Assembly: GCA_947458745.1 (NCBI GenBank)
Contig: CANGYQ010000008.1
Location: 124,001 to 188,000, forward strand
Reading direction: 5' to 3'
DNA length: 64,000 nt
DNA from: Bryobacteraceae bacterium
GTDB taxonomy: Bacteria > Acidobacteriota > Terriglobia > Bryobacterales > Bryobacteraceae
In this document: piece by piece, positions 16,860 to 26,274 of the stretch
How the letters are laid out: every line of letters begins with the position of its first letter
Numbering within the stretch: position 1 is the stretch's first letter
Translations under genes and position numbers: made by a program
The notes under the pieces: model-generated
Database searches by the model: none
Seen by the model: only the letters and a program-made list of their open reading frames with translations
Told to the model about the DNA's origin: nothing

Positions 16860-18161
16860 ATGCACGTGGAATTGGCCTTTGGCAAGACTGGCTTGGGCGT
16901 TGAGCTGCCCGCTGGATACAACTATCAACTGCTGGAAGCAAAGTCGGCGCAGGCGCTGCCGGATGCGGATGCGGCGCTGGAAGCGGCGCTGAACAACCCC
17001 ATCGGAACGCTGCCCTTGCGGGAGTTGGCGCGCGGCAAGAAGACGGCGGCCATCTCGGTGTGCGACATCACGCGCCCAGTGCCCAACCGGCTGGTGCTGC
17101 CGCACGTCCTGCGCGAACTCGCCGCCGGCGGCATTGAGATCGACCAGGTGCTGGTGTTGATCGCCACCGGCCTGCACCGCCCCGCCACCGAAGCCGAAAT
17201 GCGCGAAATCGTGGGGCCGGAACTCTACGGCAAACTGCGCGTCGAAAACCATCACGCCAAGGTGCTGAGCGAGCATCGCGCGTTGGGCTCCACCGCCTCC
17301 GGCATTCCGGTCTACATCGATGAGCGTTTCATGGCCGCCGACCTGCACATCACGCTCGGCTTCATTGAGCCGCACCTGATGCTGGGCTACTCGGGCGGCC
17401 GCAAGTTGATCGCTCCCGGCCTGGCGGCGCAGGAGACCATCAAGGTGATCCACAGCCCCAAGTTCATGCGCGATGCGCGCGCGATTGAAGGCTCCATTGC
17501 GGACAATCCGCTGCACCGCGAGTTGCAGGAGATCGCCCGGATGGCCGGGCACCATTTCATGATCGATGTGTCGCTGACGCGGGACCGTCGTGTCGCGGGT
17601 GTCTTTGCCGGACACGCCGAGCAGGCCCACTCGAAGGGTGTCGAGTTTGTGTCGAAAACGATGCTCGAGTTGATTGAACATCCGGTGGACGCAGTGATCA
17701 CTACATCGGCGGGTTACCCGCTGGACTTGACGTTCTACCAGACCGTAAAAGGCATCACCGCCGCGCAGCACATCGTCAAGCCTGGCGGCCGCATTCTGGT
17801 CTTCTCCGAATGCGCCGAAGGCGCGGGCGCACCGGAGTTTCAAGAGATGATGAAGCGTTTCGCGTCCGACAAATCGTTTATGGACTACATCGGCGGAGCG
17901 CCGGTGACAGTGGACCAGTGGCAACTGGAAAAGCTGGCGCTGGTGACTGCGCAGAAACAGGTGCTGTTCTACACGCCCGGCCTGTCCGCCGACTTTGACG
18001 CCACGCTGTGGGGCCCCCGGTTTTCCTCTCCGCAGGCGGCGATTTTAGCGCTGCTCGATGGCTTGGCGCCGGGCGCGCGCGTGGCCGTGATTCCCGAAGG
18101 CCCCTATGTGCTGGCCCGCGTCGGATCAGACCAGCCAGAGCAGGAACGTCAGGCGGCTTAG
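16860..18161 (+). CDS. larA: nickel-dependent lactate racemase-family protein LarA
   Basis: 433 residues, normal for LarA. All residues known to hold the nickel-pincer nucleotide cofactor in the Lactobacillus enzyme have counterparts: DITRP (69-73), His106 in GLHRP, His172 in EPHLMLGYSGG, Lys182 in GGRKLIAPG and His198 in IHSP. LarA homologues racemise or epimerise 2-hydroxyacids; the substrate here is not known. The cofactor-synthesis genes larB, larC and larE are not nearby. The ATG at 16860 has only a weak AGAGA binding site. It converges on the glycosylation locus with a 4-base gap. Confidence 0.88.
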   Translation: MHVELAFGKTGLGVELPAGYNYQLLEAKSAQALPDADAALEAALNNPIGTLPLRELARGKKTAAISVCDITRPVPNRLVLPHVLRELAAGGIEIDQVLVLIATGLHRPATEAEMREIVGPELYGKLRVENHHAKVLSEHRALGSTASGIPVYIDERFMAADLHITLGFIEPHLMLGYSGGRKLIAPGLAAQETIKVIHSPKFMRDARAIEGSIADNPLHRELQEIARMAGHHFMIDVSLTRDRRVAGVFAGHAEQAHSKGVEFVSKTMLELIEHPVDAVITTSAGYPLDLTFYQTVKGITAAQHIVKPGGRILVFSECAEGAGAPEFQEMMKRFASDKSFMDYIGGAPVTVDQWQLEKLALVTAQKQVLFYTPGLSADFDATLWGPRFSSPQAAILALLDGLAPGARVAVIPEGPYVLARVGSDQPEQERQAA

Positions 18162-18165
18162 GCCG

Positions 18166-20076
18166 TCACCTCACCCGGATTTCGCTGATCGCCAGATCAA
18201 CGGGCTTTCCTGTCTCGGCATTGATGCGCACTCGCGCCACTTCACCGTCGCGAGCACCGGGCAAGGGGACGAAGTAATCGGGATAGCGATCCGGGCCAAA
18301 GCTCATCCGCTCTTCCAGGGGCGTGATGGCATAGGCTTCCGTCGTCCGCCACCAGGCTCGCAAACGGCCGCCGCTGGCGTCAAGCAGTTCGACCGTGATG
18401 GCATTCGCGTGAGGCCACTGGCGGCCGGCCGCACGGAACGCCACTTCCCGCGTTCCCGGCGGAACCACAAACTCGGCGCTTCGCGCACCGGACGCGGACA
18501 TCGGCAGCGGACGCCAGGGTGTGGTGTTGAAGGGCAAAAACGTGTACGCCTCATAGATCGGCTCGCCTGTCTTCCGGTAGAACGTCTTCAGCCGGTGCGG
18601 CGCCAGCCCCAACTCCTGCGCCACCCCAAACAGCCGCTTCTGGTTGGTGACATACTGCGGCGCAAAGCTGGACGTCAGCCAGATCGTATCCTGCCGTTGC
18701 ACCAGCGAAGTGATCTGGTCCCGATTGTCCTGCGGCAACGGATCCGGCAGCAGATCAAAGTAGCGGTCATGGAGCGAGATCCGGCCGGCGGTGGCAAAGT
18801 ACAGCTGCCGGTAGAAACCCCAACTGGCCGCCGCGTAGTGCTTTTCCGGCTGCGTCTGGATCCAATCCGCCACCTCATTGATGGCACTGGACCAGTGCCC
18901 GCGTCCGCCCGTTCGGGCCACCTCCTGCGAGTACCAACGCAGATTCTGGGCCGTGGAGAGACCAGTCAACGCCAGCAAAATCAGGACCGGAATCAGCAGC
19001 CAGCGGGAACGGGCCGCCACCACGCCAATGCCGCACTGCATCAACGGATAAACCAGCATCAGATGGTGCGCCCGGCCACCTTCGGGGAACAGCGTATTCA
19101 AGGCCACCAGGCCCACCGTAAAAAACAGCAGCGGAGCCGCCGCCCACACCCGCAGCGCCGCGCAGGCCGCTAAGCTACCCCAGAAGATCCACTCCAGCGC
19201 CGAATACCGCACCACGCCGATCGGATCGCCCAGTTGTTGGATCATGAAGCGCTGGCCCCCCAGCAGGTCCTGCCACTGGTACCACCGCTTTTCGAGAATC
19301 TCCGCCGTGGGCAGCGCCGTGCTCTGCCCGCCATAGCCGAACACGACATCCCGGTGCACGATCACGTACCACAGCACCGGAGCCGTTCCCGCCAGGAACA
19401 GCAGGAACCCCAGGCCGAACTGGAGCGGCCTCAACGTCCGCAGCACCTCCCGGCCACGGAATAGCAACAACGCCAGGATCAACACCGCCAACACCCAGAC
19501 AAACGTCAGCTTCTCCTGAAACGCCAGACCCGCCACAAAGCACGCCACGTAGAAGTCGCGCGGACGCCGGTCCGCCAACCACCGGTCCAGCCGCCAATAA
19601 GCCACCGTCGCCGCGATGATCTGCAGGAAGAAGGGGCCAAAATGGGTGGGCACATGCAACAGCCACTCCAGGTCCACCACCAGAAAGCTGACCGCCACCA
19701 CGCCCGCCCACATGCCCCCCAGCCGCCGGGCCAGGCCATACGCCAGTAGCAGAACAACGCAGCCCACCAGCAAGTACGTCACCCGCGGCACCACCGGCGA
19801 GAACCCAAAGACGGCCAGAATCGGCGCCATCAGCCAGCCATCCAGCGCCCCAACGTAGACCATCGTCATGAACGGAAACGGCCGGTTGGCGATGTAGACG
19901 CCGTCCGGCACCTTCAGCCGTTCCGGGTGCGTCGCGGCAATGCGCGTCGCGGACTCCAGAAAGTGGGCCTCGTCGTACTCCATGCCCAGGTTCGAGATCC
20001 AGGGCAGGCACGCGGCCGCCATCAGCAGGCACGCCACCAACAAAAAGAGCCATTCGCCGCGGCGCAAATCCCTCAC
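18166..20076 (-). CDS. GT-C fold membrane glycosyltransferase, PMT/ArnT-like
   Basis: 636 residues, about ten hydrophobic segments in the first 400 residues and a soluble C-terminal beta-rich domain of ~200 residues. After the first membrane segment it has GMEYDEAHFLESATRIA, whose Asp-Glu matches the catalytic acidic pair in the first external loop of PMT/ArnT enzymes, which use polyprenyl-phosphate sugars as donors. It should transfer a sugar outside the inner membrane, onto protein or lipid. Its ATG overlaps the stop of the upstream lipoprotein gene (ATGA). It is the last gene of a five-gene minus-strand run. Confidence 0.8.
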   Translation of the reverse strand: MRDLRRGEWLFLLVACLLMAAACLPWISNLGMEYDEAHFLESATRIAATHPERLKVPDGVYIANRPFPFMTMVYVGALDGWLMAPILAVFGFSPVVPRVTYLLVGCVVLLLAYGLARRLGGMWAGVVAVSFLVVDLEWLLHVPTHFGPFFLQIIAATVAYWRLDRWLADRRPRDFYVACFVAGLAFQEKLTFVWVLAVLILALLLFRGREVLRTLRPLQFGLGFLLFLAGTAPVLWYVIVHRDVVFGYGGQSTALPTAEILEKRWYQWQDLLGGQRFMIQQLGDPIGVVRYSALEWIFWGSLAACAALRVWAAAPLLFFTVGLVALNTLFPEGGRAHHLMLVYPLMQCGIGVVAARSRWLLIPVLILLALTGLSTAQNLRWYSQEVARTGGRGHWSSAINEVADWIQTQPEKHYAAASWGFYRQLYFATAGRISLHDRYFDLLPDPLPQDNRDQITSLVQRQDTIWLTSSFAPQYVTNQKRLFGVAQELGLAPHRLKTFYRKTGEPIYEAYTFLPFNTTPWRPLPMSASGARSAEFVVPPGTREVAFRAAGRQWPHANAITVELLDASGGRLRAWWRTTEAYAITPLEERMSFGPDRYPDYFVPLPGARDGEVARVRINAETGKPVDLAISEIRVR

Positions 20077-20771
20077 TTCAGGATCAACTCCGCCGGTGCC
20101 GAGACCTTGCCGTCGCGATTGCGGACGGTGATCTTCAGCCGGCCCGGCTTCTGGATAAACTTGTCCGGTACCAACGCGCTCAACTGCTCGGAGCCGCCAA
20201 AGGCCGTCACCACCGGTTCGCCATTGATCTCCACCACCGGATCCGGCAGAAAATTCTGTCCCGTGATCCCCAGCGCCGACGCCCCATTGGGCTGCTTGTT
20301 GAACGCCTGCCCAGCGGCATACTCCGCCGGATACAGCTTCCCGATCTCCGGTGCCGGGCCGGTGTTGGACAGCACCCAGAACGGCAAGCTATTCGAAAGC
20401 TGCCCCTCCGGCGTCTCCACTGACACGGGAAACTGCCCCGGCTCCTTGAGCAACTCCTCCGGCACAAAAGCACTTAACTGCGTACCGTCGCCGCCACTGG
20501 TCTCCAGCACGTGGCCATTCAGCCGGATGCGTGACTTGGGTGACAGGTTGGCACCCCGCACAATCAACGCGGAGCGTCCGTCCGGCTGCACCTGAAACGT
20601 CAAGCCCGCCCCCACGCGCGTCGGCAGCACCTGATCCAGATGCGGCTCCGCGGGCAACCGGGACCGTTCGCGCGAACCCACGCAGGCCGCCAGGCTCAGC
20701 GCGATCAAGGCCAGTAATGCTTTCGTAAGAAGTGGTTTAGTCAAAACGGAATACCGAGTATCGCTCATCAT
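20073..20771 (-). CDS. lipoprotein with IPT/TIG-like beta domains
   Basis: 232 residues. The signal sequence ends in the lipobox LAAC with Cys30, so the protein is probably anchored in a membrane. Two repeated units follow, each with GxSALxxxGxNxxPxxxxxxNG then a Gly-rich QLSAxVPxxxxxxPG stretch, a pattern typical of IPT/TIG immunoglobulin-like domains. The start at 20771 overlaps the upstream gene by 35 bases; a second ATG at 20768 and a TTG nearer the lipobox are possible starts. Set between two GT-C genes, it may be an accessory or acceptor protein (inference). Confidence 0.7.
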   Translation of the reverse strand: MMSDTRYSVLTKPLLTKALLALIALSLAACVGSRERSRLPAEPHLDQVLPTRVGAGLTFQVQPDGRSALIVRGANLSPKSRIRLNGHVLETSGGDGTQLSAFVPEELLKEPGQFPVSVETPEGQLSNSLPFWVLSNTGPAPEIGKLYPAEYAAGQAFNKQPNGASALGITGQNFLPDPVVEINGEPVVTAFGGSEQLSALVPDKFIQKPGRLKITVRNRDGKVSAPAELILK

Positions 20772-22536
20772 CGTAAATCAGCGTGAGCCCCGCCGGAACC
20801 GGCCCGAAACGCTTCACCAAGGCGGTTGTGCCGAACTGCTCGCCGTAGATCCGGCCATTGTAGGCGGCCCGCTCGCGATCCATCAGGATATAGCGCACAC
20901 CCCACTCCCGCAGCCGGTCAAGTGAGGTGGCGTCACCAAAGCTATGGGCGCCAAACCAGTCGCCTTCCGCACGCGTCCGCACATAATACCGGGCATCTTC
21001 GGCAAACCACAGGTAAGTCAACTCCGACGGCCGGGCCACCCGGTTGATCTCGATCACCGCGCTGGCATACGGCAGAGTCTGCCGCAGGTACTCCGTCTTC
21101 TGGCCAAACGTCACCGGCGGCAGCGCGTGAAAGCGAACCGTGGCCAACGTACTGAGTCCGGCAAAGGCGGCCCACGCCGCCAGCAACACGGGCACCACCC
21201 GTCCGGCCAGCCCTCCGGGTGCCGCCCCCAGCCCCATGGCCAGCAGCGGCAACACGGGCACCAGATAACGCCCCACCTGGCCGGTCATGTACCAAAACAC
21301 CAGATAGACCGCTGACGTCAGCAGCGGCAGCCACCGGGGCCACCCCACCAGCACCAGCAGCGGCACCAGCAGCAGCGCGGGTCCAAAGACAAAGGCATCG
21401 GTAAAGACGAATGGCGAATGGACCAGCAGATCCCATGGCAGCCGGAGGAAGTGCACCCAGTCATGCCCGACGCCGTAACGGGCGCTCACCTCAAACAAGT
21501 AGCCCGACTCGCTGCGGCCGTCCGCACTCAGGAACGGATAAACCGGGCTTCCCGTCGCCATCGAGGAGCGGACCCACCAGCCCAGATTCACCACCGCCGC
21601 CGCTGCCGCGATCTGCAACCCAGCCCGCCAGTTCCGCCGCAGCAGCAGGTAGATCAGCCCCACCACGCCCGCCATCAGCAACCCCTGCATCTTCGAGGCA
21701 GCGGTAAACCCCAGCGCCAGCCCCGCCACCCACGGCGGCACACCCCGCCATTCAAGCAACGCCACCGCCACCGCCAACCACGCCGTCAACGCCAGATCGG
21801 CGTACTCAATCTTGGCGAGATGCCAGAACAAAGGTGACCCGGCCAATAGCAAGCAAGCCAAGGCCGATCGCGTCCGGTTGTCGCCACGCGCCCGCCGGGC
21901 CATTTGCAGCACGGCCAGCAGGATCATGGCCACCCATTCCAGGTTCACCAGCTTGGTCAGCGAATCTTCGCCCCCCAGCATCTGCTGCCGCGCATACAGC
22001 AACACCCCCAGTTGCGGATGCGAATTGAAGCGGACGCCCGGATCGAACGACACCCGCCCAGCCTCCTGATACTGCCGCGCCGCCACCATGTGGTACATCG
22101 TCGCGTCGTACTCGACGATCGGCAGAAACAAATCCGGCAGCGACACCAACACCACCGGGACCAAAGCCCAGGCCACCCAGCCCCGCGGGCGCAATGCGTT
22201 CAGCCAGCCAAAGACGTACCACCGCCCAGCGCTTGAGCGGAGCAGCGGCAGCCCCAGCAGCCCCGGCAGCAGCCCCACCCAGCCACGCGGATAGAAGAAC
22301 AGGGCCGTCCCGGATAGCCCCATGCCAATGGCGAGCATAGCCGCCCCACGCAACCGTGCCGGCAGTCTCACCCGTGCCGCCTTGAGCACAGCCGCACCCG
22401 CTAGCAGATCCGCCAAAGCAACCAGCAACGCCAGAGTCAAACCCTGGCAAAGCCAGCGGATCAACAGCAACGGAGATTCAGGCGGTAGTGTGTCTCGAAG
22501 CTGGAGCCAACCGTCCAGCCACCAATCCGGAAACAC
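20737..22536 (-). CDS. GT-C type multispanning membrane protein, putative glycosyltransferase
   Basis: 599 residues with roughly a dozen hydrophobic segments through to residue ~470 and a soluble C-terminal region. The segment LPIVEYDATMYHMVAARQYQ after a hydrophobic stretch carries an Asp placed like the catalytic base of GT-C enzymes, and FNSHPQLGVLLYARQ resembles the second loop of the family. The C-terminal domain contains RVARPSELTYLWFAEDARYY and an ILMDRERAAYNG segment. The gene follows the GT2 gene by 6 bases and overlaps the lipoprotein gene, so it is surely in the same operon. Substrate unknown. Confidence 0.75.
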   Translation of the reverse strand: MFPDWWLDGWLQLRDTLPPESPLLLIRWLCQGLTLALLVALADLLAGAAVLKAARVRLPARLRGAAMLAIGMGLSGTALFFYPRGWVGLLPGLLGLPLLRSSAGRWYVFGWLNALRPRGWVAWALVPVVLVSLPDLFLPIVEYDATMYHMVAARQYQEAGRVSFDPGVRFNSHPQLGVLLYARQQMLGGEDSLTKLVNLEWVAMILLAVLQMARRARGDNRTRSALACLLLAGSPLFWHLAKIEYADLALTAWLAVAVALLEWRGVPPWVAGLALGFTAASKMQGLLMAGVVGLIYLLLRRNWRAGLQIAAAAAVVNLGWWVRSSMATGSPVYPFLSADGRSESGYLFEVSARYGVGHDWVHFLRLPWDLLVHSPFVFTDAFVFGPALLLVPLLVLVGWPRWLPLLTSAVYLVFWYMTGQVGRYLVPVLPLLAMGLGAAPGGLAGRVVPVLLAAWAAFAGLSTLATVRFHALPPVTFGQKTEYLRQTLPYASAVIEINRVARPSELTYLWFAEDARYYVRTRAEGDWFGAHSFGDATSLDRLREWGVRYILMDRERAAYNGRIYGEQFGTTALVKRFGPVPAGLTLIYDDERYSVFRFD

Positions 22537-22542
22537 GGCGGT

Positions 22543-23298
22543 CTAGACGCTCCGCGCCGCACGGGCATTGGCGACAGTCGCCGGGCGCACCGGATTCGGG
22601 CGCTCCATCGCGCCCCAGCGGTAACGCAGCAGTGTCCAAAGAGCTTCAACGCCATCCTGCCACCGGATCTTCTTGCCTTCCAGCACGCCGCGCGCGTTGT
22701 AGCTGATCGGCACTTCATGGATCACATGGCCCAAGCGGCGCACCTTGGCGGTCACTTCCGGGCAGAACTCAAACCGGATGCACCGCAGGCGCATGCTGGC
22801 CAGCACATCCGCGCGGAACGCTTTGTAGGCCGTGGCTTCATCGGTGATCTGGGCACCATAGAGCAGGTTGGCGGTTCCGGTCAGGATCTTGTTGGCCAGC
22901 CAGTTGGCGAACTTCATACCCTTCGGGCGGCCCTGGAAGCGCGACCCATAGACCACCGACGCCGCGCCAATGGCCAGCGGCGTCAACACCCGCACCCAGT
23001 CGTTGGGATCGTACTCCAGGTCGCCATCCTGCACCAGGATCAGGTCGCCCGTCGCGTTGGCAATGCCGATCCGCAGGGCGGCGCCTTTGCCGAAATTCAC
23101 CTGGCAGTGGTGCACAACAACCAGCGGCGTCCCGTGATACTGTTTCAACAGCTCCGTCGTGCCGTCCGTGGAGCCATCGTCGACGACAATGATCTCGCGC
23201 TCCATCCCCTCCGGCAGCGGCGCCTGCAAGACGCGCTCCATCACCTGATCGAGCACGTTGATCTCGTTGTACACCGGAATGATGATGGAGACCTTCAT
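22543..23298 (-). CDS. glycosyltransferase family 2, polyprenyl-phosphate sugar synthase-like
   Basis: 251 residues from the ATG at 23298, four bases after the methyltransferase stop; a start nine codons upstream overlaps that gene. The GT-A fold is clear: [47 protein letters not shown] and [12 protein letters not shown] with the metal-binding acidic motif. Closest in pattern to dolichol-phosphate-mannose/undecaprenyl-phosphate-glucose synthases without C-terminal membrane helices. It probably makes the lipid-linked sugar donor used by the neighbouring GT-C enzymes (inference from context). Confidence 0.88.
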   Translation of the reverse strand: MKVSIIIPVYNEINVLDQVMERVLQAPLPEGMEREIIVVDDGSTDGTTELLKQYHGTPLVVVHHCQVNFGKGAALRIGIANATGDLILVQDGDLEYDPNDWVRVLTPLAIGAASVVYGSRFQGRPKGMKFANWLANKILTGTANLLYGAQITDEATAYKAFRADVLASMRLRCIRFEFCPEVTAKVRRLGHVIHEVPISYNARGVLEGKKIRWQDGVEALWTLLRYRWGAMERPNPVRPATVANARAARSV

Positions 23299-23302
23299 CG
23301 GC

Positions 23303-24019
23303 TTACACTTTTTCGAGAATCGCAAAAATTGATTGGCCCACCGGCGGCTCCACCCAGCCTTCCAGCGTCGACATCACCGGCACAATCACGCCGTCAAACA
23401 GTGCAATCTGGCCTTCGCTCTGCTCTTCGCGCTTCAGCACCTTGGCGTTCACCCACCAGCCGAAAAAGCCCACTAGGTTCATGAACTTCAGCGTATGCGC
23501 CCGCAACCCGGCCTGCTCCGCCGTCGCCCGCAGCGACGCCTTGGTGTAGCGCCGGTAGTGGCCCAGGTTGGCATCGATCGGGCCGTAGAGCGCCTTAAAG
23601 GCCGGCACCAGCAGCACCACCCGCCCGCCCGTGGGCAGCACGTCCGCAAAACGCTTCAGCGTCGCTAAGTCGTCCGAGATGTGCTCCAGCACGTTCAAAC
23701 ACGCAATCGAATCCGGCCGATGCTGCTTCAGCTCCAGGAACTCCGGGTCCAGCGCATCCAGCACCCGGGATTGCACGTTCGGCCGGTCACTAAAGCGTTG
23801 CTGGTGCAGCCCGATACAGGCGGCGTCAATGTCAATGCCCACCACCAGTTCACGGTCCACCAGTGCCTGGGTGAAGTTGCCCAGTCCGCAACCTACTTCC
23901 AGCACGCGCCGCCCCAGCGCTTCGGCTGAAATACGCGACTGCCACTCAAAGTAGCGGACGGCTTTCGACATGCGCTGCTGGTCAGCAACGGTATATTCGC
24001 TGGTAGTAGAAACCTGCAA
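23303..24019 (-). CDS. class I SAM-dependent methyltransferase
   Basis: 238 residues, first gene of the minus-strand glycosylation operon. The Rossmann motif I is [18 protein letters not shown], motif [13 protein letters not shown] and motif [14 protein letters not shown]. After [20 protein letters not shown] a hydrophobic stretch ([16 protein letters not shown]) may touch the membrane. Such proteins accompany GT2 enzymes in surface-polysaccharide loci and may modify a lipid-linked sugar; substrate unknown. It is divergent from a third GT-C-like gene at 24040, with only 20 bases between the start codons. Confidence 0.85.
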   Translation of the reverse strand: MQVSTTSEYTVADQQRMSKAVRYFEWQSRISAEALGRRVLEVGCGLGNFTQALVDRELVVGIDIDAACIGLHQQRFSDRPNVQSRVLDALDPEFLELKQHRPDSIACLNVLEHISDDLATLKRFADVLPTGGRVVLLVPAFKALYGPIDANLGHYRRYTKASLRATAEQAGLRAHTLKFMNLVGFFGWWVNAKVLKREEQSEGQIALFDGVIVPVMSTLEGWVEPPVGQSIFAILEKV

Positions 24020-24039
24020 CCCTCTATGATACCCAAGTA

Positions 24040-25827
24040 GTGGAATCTCCTTTGTCCGGCGACAGCCCCCTCCAACAACAACTTCAGCGCCTCTGGCTGC
24101 GCTACTGGTGGGCGGTGCCGTTTCTGGCCAGCCTCGCTTTCTACTGGCGGACCCTGGGCACCTGGTTCCGCGCGGACGACTTCGCCTGGCTGGGCCTGCG
24201 GCTCTCGGTGCATCAGCCGTCTGACGTGTGGACGGTGCTGTTTGCGCCCATGGCCCAGGGCACCGTCCGATTCTTGAGCGAACGGGCCTTCTTCCTCACC
24301 CTGGAATCGCTGTTCGGCCTGGAAGCGCTGCCTTTTCGCATCGTCATCGTCGGCGCGCAGTGCATCAGCTGCGTCCTGCTGGCACTGGTCACCCGCAAGC
24401 TCACTGGCTCGAAGGTCGCCGGAGTCCTGGCCGCACTGTTCTGGACGGTCTCGGTCGGCTTGTCGGCCGCCATGGGCTGGATGAGTTCCGGCAACCAGAT
24501 CTTTTGCGCCGCCGCCCTTCTGGGTGCCTTGTGGCTATTCCTGGACCGCCGGATGATCGCCTGCTGGGTGGTCTTTCTCTTGGGCTTGGGGACGCTCGAA
24601 TCCATGGTGGTCTTTCCGGCATTGGCGCTGGCCTGGGCACTGCTCTATGACCGGGCCCGCTGGCGGCAGGCAGCGGCGCTGACGGTGCCGTCACTCGGGT
24701 TTCTGGTGCTGCATTTCGCCGTCATCCCCAAGGCCGCCACGGACCCGGCCTATTTTCTGCACCTCGATCCGCGCAGCCTCGTGGCAACACTCGGCACGTA
24801 CCTCGTTTGGGCGTTCCCACTGTCCGCCGTCGCGGGGTTGGCGTTCGTCTGGTTGCGCAATCGCCCGGCCTTGTTTGGTGTCCTCTGGTTCCTCGCGCTC
24901 CTGGCTCCGGTGTTGCCTTTGCGGGACCACACACTTCACTACTATCTGGCCGTGCCGCTGATGGCGCTGGGCTTTCTGGCGGGCCTGCTCTGCGTCTGCC
25001 TGCCCCGGCCGCTGATGGCCCTGGTCGCCGTGGGCCTGGTGGCTGGATCCTGGATTCCCGCCCGGCGCGCGTTCTACTGGCAGAAAGAAAAGGCCCGAGC
25101 GGTGCAGCAGTTGGTGCGAGGCGTACAAGCAGCCCGCCAGCAACACCCGGACCGCGTGATTCTGCTCACCGGCATCTCCAATGAGCTTTTCTGGGACGGC
25201 GTGTTCGACAACCCCTTCCGCCTGCTGGGGCTCAAGGAGATCTACCTGGCACCCGGTGCCGAAAAGCAGATCGATGCCCATCCCGAATGGGGCGGCATCT
25301 CCCAATGGCTCCTTGGGCCCGCCCAGGTGAAGGAACTATTCGAACAGGAACGCGTCGCCGTCTACCAACCCTCGGGCGACAGCCTGCGCAACGTCACCGC
25401 CTCCTTCCGCCTCCAGGCCGAACGGTTGAGCGACTCCCTGGCGGCCTTCGTCGATGTGGCGGACCCCAAGTTCAGCCAGCAGGTCGGCACCGGCTGGTAT
25501 GCGCCAGAAAATGGCATGCGCTGGATGAGTACCCGCGCCACGGTGCAGGTGAACGCGCAGGTGGCCCCCGCCGGCCTCATCGAACTGCAAGGCTACGCCC
25601 CCCAAGCTTTGGGCACCATACAACTCACTGTCTTCGCCGACGGCGTGGAGGCCGGGCAGCAAAACCTCACCGGAGCCGATCAGCAGTTCACTCTCACCTA
25701 TCCCCTGCCCCCCAGCGCCAAAGGCCGCGCGGCCGTTGAGCTGGCCATTCAGGCCAGCCGCACCTTCACCCCCGCCCAGGATCAACGCCAGCTCAGCGTC
25801 GTCTTCGGGAAAATCGGCGTCCGCTAG
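24040..25827 (+). CDS. GT-C-like multispanning membrane protein
   Basis: 595 residues from a GTG at 24040 with no clear binding site. Ten or so hydrophobic segments occupy residues ~25-360, and a soluble domain of ~230 residues follows. The early loop TLGTWFRADDFAWLGLRLS contains adjacent Asp residues where GT-C enzymes keep a catalytic acid. The C-terminal domain includes VGTGWYAPENGMRWMSTRAT, a segment I associate with acidobacterial surface-glycan proteins but cannot name. Divergent from the methyltransferase gene; likely part of the same glycosylation locus. Confidence 0.7.
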   Translation: MESPLSGDSPLQQQLQRLWLRYWWAVPFLASLAFYWRTLGTWFRADDFAWLGLRLSVHQPSDVWTVLFAPMAQGTVRFLSERAFFLTLESLFGLEALPFRIVIVGAQCISCVLLALVTRKLTGSKVAGVLAALFWTVSVGLSAAMGWMSSGNQIFCAAALLGALWLFLDRRMIACWVVFLLGLGTLESMVVFPALALAWALLYDRARWRQAAALTVPSLGFLVLHFAVIPKAATDPAYFLHLDPRSLVATLGTYLVWAFPLSAVAGLAFVWLRNRPALFGVLWFLALLAPVLPLRDHTLHYYLAVPLMALGFLAGLLCVCLPRPLMALVAVGLVAGSWIPARRAFYWQKEKARAVQQLVRGVQAARQQHPDRVILLTGISNELFWDGVFDNPFRLLGLKEIYLAPGAEKQIDAHPEWGGISQWLLGPAQVKELFEQERVAVYQPSGDSLRNVTASFRLQAERLSDSLAAFVDVADPKFSQQVGTGWYAPENGMRWMSTRATVQVNAQVAPAGLIELQGYAPQALGTIQLTVFADGVEAGQQNLTGADQQFTLTYPLPPSAKGRAAVELAIQASRTFTPAQDQRQLSVVFGKIGVR

Positions 25828-26274
25828 AAAAAAGGTACGGATTTCCGACATTCCAGTGCGCTGCCTCACTGCCAGGTTGCGCTATTGGGTCCAGGGTGGC
25901 AGATCTTTAGAATTCTTGAAACTTTGCCCCGCAAACTTCGTCATTACGGAGTACAGTTTGTTGAACAGAACGCCGATACGTTTCGGAGTGTGCGACGCAG
26001 GGAACAAAGCCGGGCAGTCAGCCAAGGAAATGGCCATGGAATTGCTTGACAGGTATGGTATGCTACACGCTAGCCGAAACGTGGGGATGACGGACGGAAA
26101 AGTCCGAATTCCCGGAGGCATCAACCCTACAGCGTTGACCGTAGGATATTTTAGTGTTTCGGGCTCACATTCTACATTTCGTTGAAACTTTTGACGAGTT
26201 CTGTCGTCTAATCGACTTGAGAAAAGATCCGAGCCCAAAGCACGAACGTAGGTAAGTTAGAAGGAGAAGTCACC
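25828..26274 (+). other. long leader with candidate structured RNA
   Basis: 447 bases with lower GC and no convincing gene; frames open across it on both strands look non-coding. The segment 26073-26164 can fold: GCCGAAAC (26073-26080) pairs with GTTTCGGGC (26156-26164, one bulge); inside are hairpin CGGAC/GTCCG (26091-26095/26102-26106, loop GGAAAA) and CCTAC/GTAGG (26126-26130/26141-26145). TCAAC (26121-26125) with GTTGA (26134-26138) is an alternative to the last stem. It ends 110 bases before the DksA-like gene. No known riboswitch consensus was recognised. Confidence 0.4.

Noticed and set aside
16680..17924. 414-codon minus-strand open frame
   Set aside because: Shadow of larA, whose motifs on the other strand are unmistakable.
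26067..26170. Known riboswitch (c-di-GMP-I, fluoride or guanidine type)
   Set aside because: The conserved bases of these classes as I know them are not present; kept only as an unclassified candidate structure.
25736..26185. Open frame starting in the GT-C gene and running through the leader
   Set aside because: Begins inside another gene in a different frame, has no binding site and the part in the leader shows no coding pattern.
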